DNA from: Amanita rubescens
Taxonomy: Eukaryota; Basidiomycota; Agaricomycetes; Agaricales; Amanitaceae
Reading direction: 5' to 3'
DNA length: 64,000 nucleotides
Assembly (NCBI GenBank): GCA_015039365.1
Contig: WION01000052.1
Coordinates: 171,032 to 235,031 of the forward strand
Shown: piece by piece, positions 30,864-45,696 of the stretch
How the letters are laid out: every line of letters begins with the position of its first letter
Position numbering within the stretch: position 1 is the stretch's first letter
Notes under the pieces: generated by a model
What the model was told of the DNA's origin: nothing
Database searches by the model: none
What the model saw: the letters and a program-made list of their open reading frames with translations, nothing else
Position numbers and translations under genes: made by a program

Positions 30864-32852
30864 TAGTGATGCCGAAGTTCAGTTCAGTCCGGTTCTATGG
30901 CCTCTTGGCCAGAACCAGAACCAGAACTGACTGGGGATTGCCAGAACTGATAGAACCGAAAAAATCTGACCTCTAAACTAAATATATTCTACATGTGGCC
31001 AAAAACCTATTTTTACCTCCTGAGAGCTTTTGGGGCACTTAATAAATGTTTATTATTGTGAAAGCGAACATTTCTGACATGATTTCGGTGTACTTTGAGC
31101 CTCCACATTGTTTGATGCTGGGTGCATGTGAAATTCAGTGTGCCTTCCATGTTTGGGAGTTCAATGTGACAAGATGTGACACGCTCAATAGCCATCCAAC
31201 AATCATCAGGTAAGTATTCCTTGTTTATTTTGTTCCTCCTTCTCACGCTATGGACTGGCAATGTTGAATAGGCCATACCCAACGTCCGGTCACTATGGGT
31301 ATACCCATATCTGTGGCTGGTGGTCACAGTGTGATGCACACCACTGAATGGTGAGTTACTCACCATGAAGGTCCAAGGATTAGGATGCTGGCTGCAAGAG
31401 CCATTTTCTGAACCATGACAAACAAGGAAGGAGAAGAGAAAGAGACAGCCACGTGGGGGCAGCCTGGTCTAAGGTAAGCCCAACGCATTTTTTGCTCTTA
31501 TTCTGTTACTGATTGATTCTTGCTTCTGACTCAACAGGCGTATTGAGCTCGGGCTCAGCACCTTCACCCCAAAGTCTGGGTCACAAAGGAAGAGCAGGAC
31601 CCAATTGCCATCCTACCACCACCTACCAAACTCAATATCCTTGAATACGAAGACACTCAAACCTTCCAGCCGAAAACTCTCAGTAGCACCCCCTCCTGTC
31701 CCCTCCTCTCAAAAGCAAAAACCATCTCAACCGCACCCGGCCAATGTTACCTGGGCAAGACCAAAACCAAAGCAGACAAACCGGTCAGTGTCCGCATGAC
31801 TTCATCCACCGTTCGAGTTACAAACCATCGATATTGACACATGCTATCACCCACAGCCCAAATTGTCCAGCCGTTCATCTGGCTGTTCAACCCCACAGGC
31901 AAAAACTGAAGCAGACAAACCAGTCAGTGTCCGCATTCACTGTTCTAGCTACAAAACATTGATATTGACACATGCTATCACCCACAGCCCAAATTGTCCA
32001 GCCATTCGCCTGGCTGTTCGACCCCACCCAACCCCACCCTCCTACAACTCACCTCCCTCCTCCATCATACACATCGTCATCAGGACAAAGACCCGTACTT
32101 GCGCCCATGGGTACAGGTCCAGGCACGGGTCACAAAAGTCTGACCCATGCCCATATACCCACGCCATACCCGTACCCGCTGCCCGTGCGGATTTGCATGA
32201 CCCATGCAGAGCCCTACCAGTCACCTTCGTAAGTCATATCCTTGTTTGGGTTTCGTCATTCGGCACTAATACATCAATAGATCCAACTCCGTATGTGCGA
32301 AAGGTTTCTTTATTGGCGGCAGTAAGCAGGTACGCTGGGATTGACTCAAAGTCGAAAATTCATCACGATACAGGTATATGTGGTGGCTAGCACCTGAATT
32401 GTATAGGTGCACCCCACCACATATGCCACACCCTCCCACACCCTATCAGACCCTAGGTGAGCCATGTTAAAACTGTTTTTGATGGTGCTGACATGCCACC
32501 CTCACCCTTGCCACGCAACTGCGCTCGCCGCACCCTCCCGCACCTCCCGCGTCGTCCCACCACATCCTGTCACACCATCAGACATCCTCACCCCCCATCA
32601 ATTTGCTTTCGATGCGAAGCCCTCACAACGTACCGGCATCCAACCCACTTATGTTAATGACAACAGGTTTCTCTCCAGTTCACGGTTCGAACTGGTTCTA
32701 CACTGGTTCGGAATTCCAGCAAAAAGTCAGAACCGAGAACCGGACAGCCCCTGCCTGCCCCGAACCTGAACCTGAACAGAACAGAACTTTCAGTTCGGTT
32801 CAGCCAGTTCTGGTTCAAACTGCGGTTCTCAAACAGAACTTCGGCATCGCTA
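30864..32852. mobile_element. Non-autonomous hAT-type DNA transposon
   Basis: The element is 1,989 bp. The left end is TAGTGATGCCGAAGTTCAGT and the right end, inverted, is TAGCGATGCCGAAGTTCTGT, matching at 18 of 20 bases. TAGNG is the usual hAT terminus. An 8-bp AAGTAAAA duplication flanks it. GGTTC/GAACC-rich subterminal sequence occurs at both ends (about 30880-30960 and 32680-32850). No transposase (no hAT dimerisation or RNase H-like motifs) is readable inside, so it would need help from another element. Confidence 0.83.
31762..32030 (+). repeat. Tandem duplication of about 139 bp inside the hAT element
   Basis: AGCAGACAAACC...CAGTGTCCGCAT occurs at 31771 and 31910. The units run on through TATTGACACATGCTATCACC and CCCAAATTGTCCAGCC to CTGGCTGTTC. 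Substitutions are scattered. Confidence 0.8.
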
Positions 32853-32860
32853 AAGTAAAA
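32853..32860. repeat. 8-bp target duplication of the hAT element, right (AAGTAAAA)
   Basis: Identical to 30856-30863. Confidence 0.85.
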
Positions 32861-33730
32861 GCATGTGAAAACAATAACATGTGATAACAGTTAACATGTG
32901 AATATCATAGGCATGTGTTAAAGAATAGCATGTGATAAATGCACCATAGAATGTTCAAGTAAAGGCCATAAGATGAGCCAGATAAACAACAGTAAAGAGA
33001 GCATAAAGAGAGTGAGAAACATGAACAAAGAGAGGAACAAAGAGAGCCTGGTGGCTGTACCACAGAAAAAAGATGTGATGTGACATGTTTGTAACATTCT
33101 CTGCCTGCATATCCATGAAGAGATGGAACTCATGGCTCTCAGTGATCTGCAGCACACACACATCAATCCCTGTTGCTACAGTGAACAACCGCTGCCATGA
33201 ATGGGTGAGGTTGCCATCATCGGGTTGCTGGCAGGGATTTGAGGCAGGCAGGCTGGTGCTGCTAGCAACAGGCTCAGGTGGCTGACCTAGGCATGGGAGA
33301 GGGCCTTGGTGATGGCATGGAGGTGACATGGTGGCTTTCCACATTTGGAAACTGACAGGCCTGCTCACAATTTACAATTGGTGCATCAACTGCATTCATC
33401 AGGTTTTTGGTATTTTCCACTTTGGCCACTCTGGCTTTGACAAATGCCACTCCAATCACTCCTGCTCCAACAATGTCATCTCTGCCTCCTCTAGCTCTAG
33501 TAACAACCACTCTGGCTGCTCACACTGTGGCAACAGCCGCTCAGTGTAGGGATCGTCGAGGGTATACCCCTGCCATTCCCTGGCTCAGTGTGGCAGTGAG
33601 TGTTCTCTGCCACTGCTTTTACATTTTTCCACTAACACTCCAACTTACTACTTGGGTGATGTGGGCCACTGCTTTGCGTGGCATTTCTGAGGCCATTTCC
33701 TGTACTATAGTAATACATAACTGCTTGAAC

Positions 33731-33880
33731 TTTGTTTGTGAATGTTTTGTAAGTCGTGGCTCAGCAAATGCCACAACTTAAGAGCGTAACATTGAGCTCC
33801 TGGCACAACCTTTGTTAGTGAATGTTTTGGTAAGTCGTGGCTTGGTAAATGCCACAACTTAAGTGTGTAACAATGAGGTT
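33731..33880 (+). repeat. Direct repeat, about 65-bp units 80 bp apart
   Basis: TTTGTTNGTGAATGTTTTG...AAGTCGTGGCT...AAATGCCACAACTTAAG occurs from 33731 and again from 33811. Confidence 0.75.
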
Positions 33881-34909
33881 GGAAAAACAGCAAAATACTG
33901 ACCTCATTTTACTTTGGCCTTGGAATTCAGCAGTCAGCCAACACTACTTCCTCATCAGTGACCACCATTCACCTCTGTCCTACCTGAGCATGGTGCCACT
34001 GACTGTTCACCAATGCCCACCCCTTGTAGTGTAGCAAGTGCTTAATGCTTCTCTTGCTTGCCCAACCACCAATGCTAGTGGACTTAGGGATCATCAGGGG
34101 TATACCCATGCCATTCCCTACCAGTGAACACCTTACCCCAATCAAAGTTACTCTTGCAAAGGTTAGCGCACTGCACAATCCATAATCAGACAGCTTGATA
34201 CATGTAGACACAAAATATGCACCTTCATGATGGTCAATCCTGCCCTTGCAACATCATATCCTTTCCAGATGGCTCCATGCCAAATGCTCCACCAGTTAGT
34301 TTTCTTGACATCATTCTAACCCCTGCATACTTATCTATATTGGAAGCATAACTTGCCACCATTGACCAGTGCAGCAATGATTGCTGGCCTGAATCCTGGT
34401 CAGCTTGATGCTTATTATGATGGATATGTTGGTGTGGGTCACAGCTTAGTGGGAGTGGCAAGGCAGACCGCTATTGCACAGGCAATTGGGTGTACTGTCA
34501 TTGATAGGGAATGGGAGGGGTTGGGCAAACCCCAGGGTTTTTATGGGGTTTTTTTGAGGGGCAGGGGTTGGGATTGGAAGTGCCTGACCCCTTTCAACCC
34601 TCCACCCCTCCAGGGGTTTTGGCTGATCCACAGCCATCTGTAACAGTTTGACTACTGGGATGACAATTTATGTATTTGATTTGAACACCAATGTGCACAT
34701 TGACTGAGAAACTCATAGTGTACATATGTATGTACCTTGGCAGGCATGGCTGCACCTGCCAAAGACTGTTCTCTCCTCTATGAATGACAGTAGGATACAA
34801 TGTGACCATTTGGCTAGTGGCTGTGGCACTCTCTTTGGCACTCTCTTTCTCTCTGATTTGTTGATTCTGCTCTATTTGTGACACCTCATATAAGAAACTG
34901 ACAGTGGAC

Positions 34910-35225
34910 ACTAATGTTGACCTTCAAGTGCCTGCTGCAAATTGCAATATAGCTCCATTGTTAATTTATTGGATGTACAAATGCAAGTGCTAGCCTGTTG
35001 ACTAAAATGCATTTGCTTGGTGCCCTCTGAATCTCTTCCAGATCATTGACTGACTCCACTCCATTTCTGATACATACCTGATATGTATAAGTAACTGACA
35101 CTAATGTCAACCTTAAAGCACCTGCTGCAATGCAACTCTATTGCTAATGTATAGTATTTCAGATGTACTAATGCTAGCCTGTTGACCTAAATGCACTTTG
35201 CTCTCTGAATTAAGTTCAGATACTA
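34910..35225 (+). repeat. Diverged direct repeat of about 130 bp
   Basis: Both copies (about 34910-35045 and 35096-35225) read CACTAATGT.AACCTT, CACCTGCTGCAA or GTGCCTGCTGCAA, and GCTAGCCTGTTGAC, followed by AAATGCA.TT. They are diverged by substitutions and indels. Confidence 0.7.
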
Positions 35226-35654
35226 GGATACCATGTGCCCTTTATCATACATATTGAAGTGCAGACTGTCACATCTGTGTTATGTGAGTCAGGGACTGGT
35301 TGGGGGGCATTGGATGTGGAAAATGAAAATGAAAATGACATTGCAGAGGGGTGGGACACTGTTCAACATATGTACATAATATAAACCTATGTATAGTACA
35401 TACCATTCCAGGGGGGTAAACCCCTGGATTATTTTGACCCTTGACCCCTCAGTAAACCCTTCACTGACCCCTCATCAGGGGCTGGGGTTTTGGGGGGTAG
35501 GGGTAGGGGTACCACTCCAAAAACCCTGGGGTAACCCCTCCTGTTCCCCAAGAATACCTCTATATCTTTGTTTGCAATTAAGTGCCAGAACTCCCTTGAG
35601 GAACCCACAGTACCTGTTAGCCTTGAGTTAACAGTCCGCAAATGAATGTAACAC

Positions 35655-35778
35655 AAAATCTGTGAAAAAAATGCTGCCTGATGATACCCATATCACTTTC
35701 CCATCAAAACCAAGCTTCTTGTCAAAATCTGTGAAAAAATGCTGTTCAATGATACCCATATCATTTTCCCATCAAAAG
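35655..35778 (+). repeat. Tandem duplication, 69-bp offset
   Basis: AAAATCTGTGAAAAAA...ATGCTG followed by GATACCCATATCA and TTTCCCATCAAAA starts at 35655 and 35724. Confidence 0.8.
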
Positions 35779-36183
35779 CACTGCCAAACAAGTGTGGGAA
35801 CACACCCCTGTCACAAATCTCCTGAAAAAAAAAACTATTTGAAAGAAGCCTTAAATCTGGCTACTAGCTGGTGCATCACTTCCACCTCTAATTAGAGGTT
35901 TTGTACAGGTGCCCGGGGGCCCCCAATACTGGCCTGACATTGATTGTGACACACACATAATGCATCACAAAGAGTGACCCATGACTGCTTGGGACTTGCT
36001 TGGGACCTGAAATGACTTGGGCAGTGGGCACAATCCTTCCTATGTAAATCTGCTAATGTTGACAACAAAGTCATGAATTCAAACACCCCGTTGCCAAATC
36101 CCAACACCTGAGTACTAGTGCAATTTCAACAACATTTGCCAAAATACACTGTACACCAGAGTCAAACCTTCTACCAAGCTCCA

Positions 36184-38406
36184 TCAAAACCCATGAATCC
36201 TATATAAATCCATTATTTGAGCAAATAAAACAAAAGATGGTCTGGCAAAGCACTCGCCTGTCAACAAGAATACATGGAAATACCTCTTCTTCTCCAAAGA
36301 ACTACACCAATTCCATGCACTCGTCAACCTCCCATCAATACAACTACCCGCATCAAAGAAATTATCGGCACCCGATCCATCAAACCCATGTCGGAAAAAA
36401 TCTCCAAGGATCTCCCTATAGAGATTCTCCGTTGGCCCAAACTCGTCTTCGATGTAAGACCTCAACGCCGGTACCGTAGCCAATTTCGGAATTTGCGACA
36501 GCGTATTGCAAATGGGTAGCAAAATACGATAAATCTGGGTGTACTTGTCGATGAACATGAGCGCGTTGGGAACGTTGTGATCGCCCATATGTATAACGCT
36601 GGAGCCTATCCACGACCCCACGCTTCGTTGTGATTTTTGGAGTATAGTCTGCATCATTCTAGACGTTTTGGGAGCCGCTTGGACGCGGTTAAGTCCTTGG
36701 CCTGTATCGCGGAGTCGGTAGGGGATGTTTTCAGATAACAGGTCTTGTTCCGCTAATGACCACAAACGAAACATATCTGCGGGGGAAGAGATTAGAGACG
36801 AATCGTCGATTGGATTGTTTTCCGTTTCAAAACTCACCATGTAGGATTTCTCGCCAGAGGGTCAGACTCTGAAGAACGTACGCGTACTGCTTGCTATGAT
36901 CGTGCGTAAGCCTCGCACCGCTCCTCCCACTCCGAATTGCCAAACTGCATTTTTGATCCCTCGCTTGAGTCGGGTGGAAGTATTCCTTTAGATACTCGAT
37001 CATGCGCTCGCACGGATCGCGGTTGGCGCGCAGAAACGCGTGATTATCTCCAATGGAGTATAAGCACTGCCGGACCTGTTCTTGCGAAAGCTCGCCTCGC
37101 TGGTACTTGGCCGACAGTTTTTCAATTGCGAGTTCTTTGCTTCTTATATCGCGTTGGATTTCCCGCCGAGTGCGACCTTCTGAGTAGATCTCTTTTGTCG
37201 CTACCGTGATTAGGTCGTCCCGTAGAACGTCTAGAGCATCGTGCTCCTCAAGCACGGAATACACCGTTTTAATTGGTTTGACGCAGCTGAAACCTAGGAG
37301 GTCTTTGACTTCTGGAGTTTGGCTATCCTGTCGTTGAAAATAAAGACAAGATAAGACGGCAGGACACGACTCCTACCTGCAATAGATAAATGAGTTTGCC
37401 ATACGTAGTCCGCATTTTTTCGGGATTCATAATCTTATGCCGCCTTCCAAGCTCGAATACGGTCTGGTAAAAGTCGGCATTCGCCTGAAAATCTCGATGT
37501 TGGAATAATTCCTGTCCTTGTTTATAATCCGCGGAAAGAAGCAGGCCAGACATGATAGCGCAGAGCTCTCGGATCTGTTGCACGATACGTTTCGCTTTGG
37601 ATAGGCCAAACCCGATGGTATCAATTTTGTCGGTATATTCTGATACGGTGAGCGCCGCTTCTAACAGTCGGAGGTACTTGCGCTCGCCGAAAGTAAGGCG
37701 CATTGGTATGTATTTTGATCGTTCGAAGAACCAGTCACCCACGCTGCTCCCGACGACGGGTAGCGCTCCCGGGAGCGAAAGTTCGACCGAAGATGTCGTA
37801 CTAGCAGCGGCGGGAGTCACTCGTTCCCAATCTTCGTCTGAATCTTCCTCAGCGTCGACTTCTTCGCCCTTCTTCTCGTCCCCGTCCTTTTCCATTTCGA
37901 CGTCCATCTAAAAAAAAGTTATCGTATTCAACCTTCAACCCTATCACTCGGTCACAAGACTCACCGCGTCAGCATCATCGCTGGTGGTGGGAGCACCCGA
38001 CGAGTCGCCTCCCTTTTTTTCCGGTTTCCCAACTACGACAGGTCTAGTCGTATGAAGTTTTCTCGATCCTTTCCTGTGTTGAGCCGCAAAGCACACTTCG
38101 CAGTACACGTCTTCGGAACACGTTTCACACAAGATCTGTGCAGGTTGGTCTGCCAGAAATAGAATTAAGCATTTAGTACATTACCTATACTACCGGAGAT
38201 TGGACGGTACCTTCACATTCTATACAGAAACCCTCTGCTAGTGGCCGCTCTGTAGATTCTTCGTCCCAACCCGTAGCTTCACCCTGCGTGCCGTTGGGGT
38301 GTTGGACATCTTCGGGGTTTTCACCAAGGATGTTTTCTAGTGAGAAATCACGCCCGGGTGGGCTTGTTTTGGTGGGAGAGACATCGGTGGATGATGGCTG
38401 CTGCAT
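36184..38406 (-). CDS. UPF0652/DUF2009 protein with N-terminal B-box-like zinc finger
   Basis: Five exons on the minus strand: 38406-38211, 38149-37965, 37907-37377, 37327-36838 and 36776-36184. All introns are GT-AG and in phase, giving 664 residues. The ATG at 38406 follows a GTG with no other in-frame ATG. Near residues 62-100, CIEC, then CETC, CEVC and a His (AAQHRKGSRKLH) form a B-box-like zinc site. From about residue 180 the protein reads as DUF2009: RSKYIPMRLTFGERKYLRLL, ALTVSEYTDKID, then GDHNVPNALMFIDKYTQIYR in the last exon. The family is widespread in eukaryotes; its biochemical role is unknown to me. It is adjacent to old repeat DNA at its 3' end. Confidence 0.85.
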
Positions 38407-38527
38407 GAGCGGACTGCGCGTCACCCGGTAAAATTAATGGCACGTGTAAGGCGCCTGCAGTATTATTAATTGGATGCTAGTATTATTCCACAATGGTGAT
38501 AATGTACAATGTTTATAGGTAGATCAA

Positions 38528-39941
38528 TCACGTTGCCGAGCGGACAGTCGTGGAACTATCTAATGTTTCAACTTTTCCATCTGTCCAATCGCCGGAATCA
38601 TCCCACGAGTCTGACCAAACATCGGCAGTGGGATCACGGATTTCAAGTTCTAGACTCTTTGCTGCAGATGCTATTTGGGGTATTCGAGGCTGTGGTTGAA
38701 GAATAGAGTGGGAATCTGACGGAGTGTGGGCGCTACGCGGGGTAGTTGCATTTCGCCGTCGATTGGCAGCCTTTATGAGATTTTTTGCAGGCTTGGGGGA
38801 CGTTGCTCTTGTTGATGTCGAGGCAAAACTGCTTGCTAAACTTGGAGGATAAGAATGGTGGTCTGTAGGGCCATGGGTGGACTTTACATCGTCACCCGGT
38901 AATATCTCTAATGCATCTGATTTGCCGAGCGAATGGCTTCTTCTGTTGGTGGGAAAAGATCGCGGAGGGGAGGGAGATCGAGGATTTTCAATGTCATAGG
39001 GGACATGGCCGCCATCGTCTTCGTCATCTGACGGGGAAGCGAATAACGGTTCGTGATCCGCTCGTTGAGAATCCGTGGTTGCTTCAAGCATGACATGGCT
39101 ATCGTGCGCCTTGACTATGGAGTCAATGATCCAAAACTGTATGATATTCATCATAATCGGGAATATGCCCATGACACTAGAGATTGATGATCAGAGACAT
39201 GGGCGAGAAAAAGAGAAATAGCATACAAGATAACCTGGATGGAGTCACCTCTGCCAATATGGGTCCAACTAAGTAACCATTCTCCAATTGGGAGCAAACC
39301 GGGGAACCATATCAGAATCAAGAGGACGAGAAGTTTCATAGTCGTCAAGGCTACAACGTAAACGGTGGCTTGCCGCGCCCAGTACAAAAACGAAGGAGGA
39401 TCTCCATAAACGCCAGACTCGAACCCCTTGAGATGGAAATGATCCGAGAGCATGTTATGAATCGCGTGGAGTGTGAGATATATAAACGCGACGCCTGTTT
39501 GATGAGTCAGTATCGATGATGATTAGTACAAAATTGGGGAGACTGGCCGAACGTTGTATCGAACAAGATATTCAAAAAGTAAAAAACACAAGCATTGCCT
39601 GAGGTGTGCTGGGAGACGGCATCGGATATGAGCAGGTTGAGGCCGTGAACGAACAGCTGGCCGACGACTTGCTTTGAGACATCAAAGAACCTTGGCGGTG
39701 TCAGTGAAATGGATACATATGAAAGATTCCTGCATACCATATATCCCATGGTCGCATAGGTCTCTCTCTTTGTCTCTTGTAAAGCAGAGACGCCAAGACC
39801 AGAATTCCCAAGAGGGCCTGAACGACCTAAGAACCAAGATGAATATATGAGCGCGCCATAACAGTTAATACGAACCAGAGCTGTTTTTCCGAGTAAATGA
39901 CATGAAGGAGAGTCTAAGAGTGAGGGGAGAGCAGAAGACAT
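38528..39941 (-). CDS. STIMATE/TMEM110-like vacuolar membrane protein
   Basis: Five exons: 39941-39876, 39826-39738, 39690-39548, 39494-39227 and 39176-38528, giving 404 residues. Family motifs are YKRQRERPMRPWDIWFFDVS, then KQVVGQLFVHGLNLLISD, the NILFDTTFGVAFIY segment, YGDPPSFLYWARQ and FPIMMNIIQFWIIDSIVKAH. About five hydrophobic segments precede a roughly 200-residue cytosolic tail rich in Ser and Pro (PLFASPSDDEDDGG). Yeast relatives are vacuolar membrane proteins; the animal STIMATE works at ER-plasma membrane contacts. Intron 3 (39495-39547) appears to begin GC rather than GT. Its start codon lies 65 bp from that of the divergent SEC18 gene. Confidence 0.82.
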
Positions 39942-40006
39942 GCCACGACAAAAAAGGAAACTGAGCGTGATACATACGACTGACTCCGGAAAAGGAAATC
40001 TACGAC

Positions 40007-42874
<2,868 letters not shown>

Positions 42875-43000
42875 TGTAAAGTACTAGTATGTATTAGGAC
42901 CTTGTTGTTGTTACCATAATAGGACGGTGCAGTGCAAAGCAATCACTTCCGAACTCGAGCTGCCAAACTTTTAGTTTTAAGACTTCTATCATCTACCGAC

Positions 43001-43903
43001 ATGTCTACGACTGAAGACCATCGTCCGCATTCCCCTTCCTCTCCGACGGGTATTCCGTTGCACAGATCGACTTCACACCCAAAGCCAAAAGGTATTCTCA
43101 AGAACGTGCCGCACACGCAAAACTCTCAACAATCTCAGTTCGTTTACCCCTCTCTTTCCGATGGGTGTTTCTGATGGATCCGTTTTATATTATTATAGCA
43201 GTTTACAATGGGATGAAGAGAATCTAGCTTTAACGGAGATACAGAAAGACAGTTTGATGAAGATAACGGAACCCAAGACACCTTATGTTAGATACAACGC
43301 CGAGACGGATGAAGTGGAAGGAGGTACCAGTCTTTTCTCTCTCCCCATCACAATTAACTCCTAATTTTTTAATTAGATATTCCGGACCTACATCTAGGTA
43401 ACAAGTATATAACCGAATCTCCGCCACCTTCGTCGCCTGTTTCGTCAACGGGCGCTGATACCTCTGGTCCGTCTTCGCGCCGGACTTCGATTTCTAGCAG
43501 TGGTGGAAGGCCGGCATCGGGTAGGTCGGGTAGTGCGAGTTCGAGTCGGAGCACGAGTTTTAGTTTACCGAGGGAATCGACGAGGGAGATGAGGGAAGGA
43601 GGGCCTAGGGAAGGTGCTGGGGATGAAGTTGAGGAAGGGGAGGAGATGGATCCAGAGGGTGAGTTGTCAGGTTCTTCGAGTAGAAGGGTTGTGCTGATGG
43701 TTGGGACAGCTGCGGAGAAACATGCTGCGTTTGTGAGGGCACGGGGAAGACATTATTCTGGTGAAGCTGAGGCTATGAAACGGGCGAAACAATTGTTGGA
43801 TAAGGAAGAGGAAGAGGATGATAAGATGGTTGGTGATAGAGAGAATGAAGAGGAACCTGGGCCCGTGGACGACTCGGCGGGCGTGGTGCCAAACGGAATA
43901 TAA
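43001..43903 (+). CDS. GLC8: Protein phosphatase inhibitor 2 (Glc8 family)
   Basis: Three exons: 43001-43137, 43202-43323 and 43377-43903, giving 261 residues. KGILKN near residue 30 is the first PP1-binding motif of the family. [19 protein letters not shown] and [13 protein letters not shown] form the second block, and [19 protein letters not shown] near the end corresponds to the HYNE-type helix that covers the PP1 active site. A Ser-rich disordered linker lies between. It binds protein phosphatase 1 and modulates it (an activator in yeast when phosphorylated). The TEPKTPY threonine corresponds to the conserved regulatory phosphosite. SEC18 ends 126 bp upstream on the same strand and MTD1 starts 96 bp downstream. 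Confidence 0.9.
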
Positions 43904-43999
43904 TAATTAGTTGCACAGATAAGATAAGATTATGTACGATCACTTTAAAAAAATCTCTCTTCTTATGATTGACCCGAAACACATTTCGATTTTCGCGCG

Positions 44000-45382
44000 A
44001 TGACACCTGCAGACCCGATTGGAAAGGGGATTCTTCTCAAAGCTGACCCCATCGCAGCGGCGTTCCTAAACGAAGTGAAGCAATCCATCTCCCAACGCAC
44101 GCGAGCACCCAAGTTGGTCGGGATCCTCTCCACTTCGAGTGCGCCTAGCAAATCGTATGCGGATTTTACGAAAAAACAATGTGAAGAGCTTGGGATCGAG
44201 TTTGTACTCAAGAAAACGGGTGCGGCGTTTTCGTCGGATCTTCAGGAAGGAGAAGGTGCTGAGGAAGCTATTATCGAGGCTAACGATGATAATTTGGTTG
44301 ACGGGATCATGGTACGTGCTATGCCGTTATTCGTATTTGTGATGTTTTGTTCCGATCGCGAGTAGGTGTACTATCCCATCTTTGGCGGTCAACAGGACCA
44401 TTATTTACAACAGGTCAGTGGTGTCATACCGATTGTCTTTTTTGAAAGAAAAAAAACAAAAAAATAGCTCGTTTCTCCTTTCAAAGATGTAGAAGGGTTG
44501 CATTTCAAGTTTCATTACAATTTATACCACAAGTTTCGTTTTTTTTCTTCAGTTTCTTCCATTGTGGGTGATTGACAGTTGTTTTTAAGTATTCGGTACT
44601 TGGAGCCGAAAGCGTTGTTGGAATCTGTATTGCCGACGACGACGGCTGCAGATGAGGAACAACCCCCGCTGGGAATGGTCAAGTCTATTATACCTTGCAC
44701 GCCGCTCGCGATCGTGAAATGTTTGGAACACATTGGGGTGTACAACAAACTCTTACCCTATGGCGATAGAGCATATGGAAAGACAATAACGGTCATTAAC
44801 CGGTGAGTCATTGTGCGGGGAAAAAAAAACTCGCTCTTGTATTTATGGAAAATCGATAGATCGGAGGTTGTGGGTAGACCTCTGGCAGCTCTGTTGGCTA
44901 ATGACGGCGCCCGCGTGTTGTCCGTAGATATCGAATCGATCCAGGTTAGTATTTGAATGAAATGCACAAACTCCGTTACTAAACTGTCCATATGTAGGAA
45001 TACACGAAGCGTCCGCGCGTCATAACTGAAACGTCAGAGCCCAAACGAAAGTATTACAGGCGTCACGTCGCACACCCTAGTACGCTGACGCTGCAAGAGT
45101 GTCTTGCGATTTCGGACGTTGTTATTTCTGCTGTGCCTAGTGGGACGTACAAAGTCAAGACGGAATGGCTCAAGGATGGATGTATTTGTGTGAACGTTGC
45201 TGCGGACAAGAACTTTGACAAAGACGTCCGCGATAAGGTGTGTGCGCGCCAAGGACAAAAAGAGTTGACACGAGGTTGATGGTTAGGCTTCAATATACAT
45301 TCCTGCCGTCGGCAAGGTGACCATACTGATGCTCTTGCGGAACCTGTATGACTTCAAACTCGTGATCATTCGTATTCAATAA
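44000..45382 (+). CDS. MTD1: NAD-dependent 5,10-methylenetetrahydrofolate dehydrogenase
   Basis: Seven exons: 44000-44311, 44366-44413, 44468-44532, 44590-44802, 44860-44944, 44998-45237 and 45287-45382. All are in phase, giving 352 residues (yeast Mtd1 is about 320). Motifs are KSYADFTKKQCEELGIEF, VYYPIFGGQQDHYLQQ, VSPFKDVEGLHFKFHYNLYH, CTPLAIVKCLEHIGVYN and the NAD site ITVINRSEVVGRPLAALLAN. It oxidises methylene-THF to methenyl-THF in the cytosol for purine and one-carbon supply. Introns of 47-57 nt include a 48-nt exon encoding only VYYPIFGGQQDHYLQQ. It is convergent with ORM1, with 314 bp between stops. Confidence 0.93.
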
Positions 45383-45696
45383 CGTGTTTTATTCCATAGG
45401 CTACGTCTGCAAGGCTATAAACACACGTCCACGGCTTCCCCCCAATAATAGGGTATAGAGTAATTTGTCAGGGACTGCTAGATGAGCAAGTTTAGGGGCC
45501 AAGTTGGCAGTCCATGTACCCAGAAAACGTAAAATACAAAGAAGGGAATCATCATAGACAGTATTCGAGGGAGAAAGGTGTTCGGGGTCAATTATTATTT
45601 TCGAGGGGTTCCATGTTCCGGTGTGAGTTGGGTAATAGGCAGGGCAGGGAGTCCGTCATCAACATAAAGGGGGAAGGGACCCAGGTGACCACACGG

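Larger units (their letters stand above)
26100..36183. other. Old CpG-poor repeat block between element A2 and the host genes
   Basis: This is the continuation of the block at 7407-10544 beyond A2. It contains a MULE relic, a 150-bp direct repeat, a solo LTR of family B, a hAT element and several duplications, listed separately. Open frames are short and interrupted. The parts at 26100-27950 and 32900-36180 have TG/CA-rich text without any family I can name. G-rich and C-rich runs (GGGGTAGGGGTAGGGG type) occur near 34500-34620 and 35400-35545. Confidence 0.6.
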
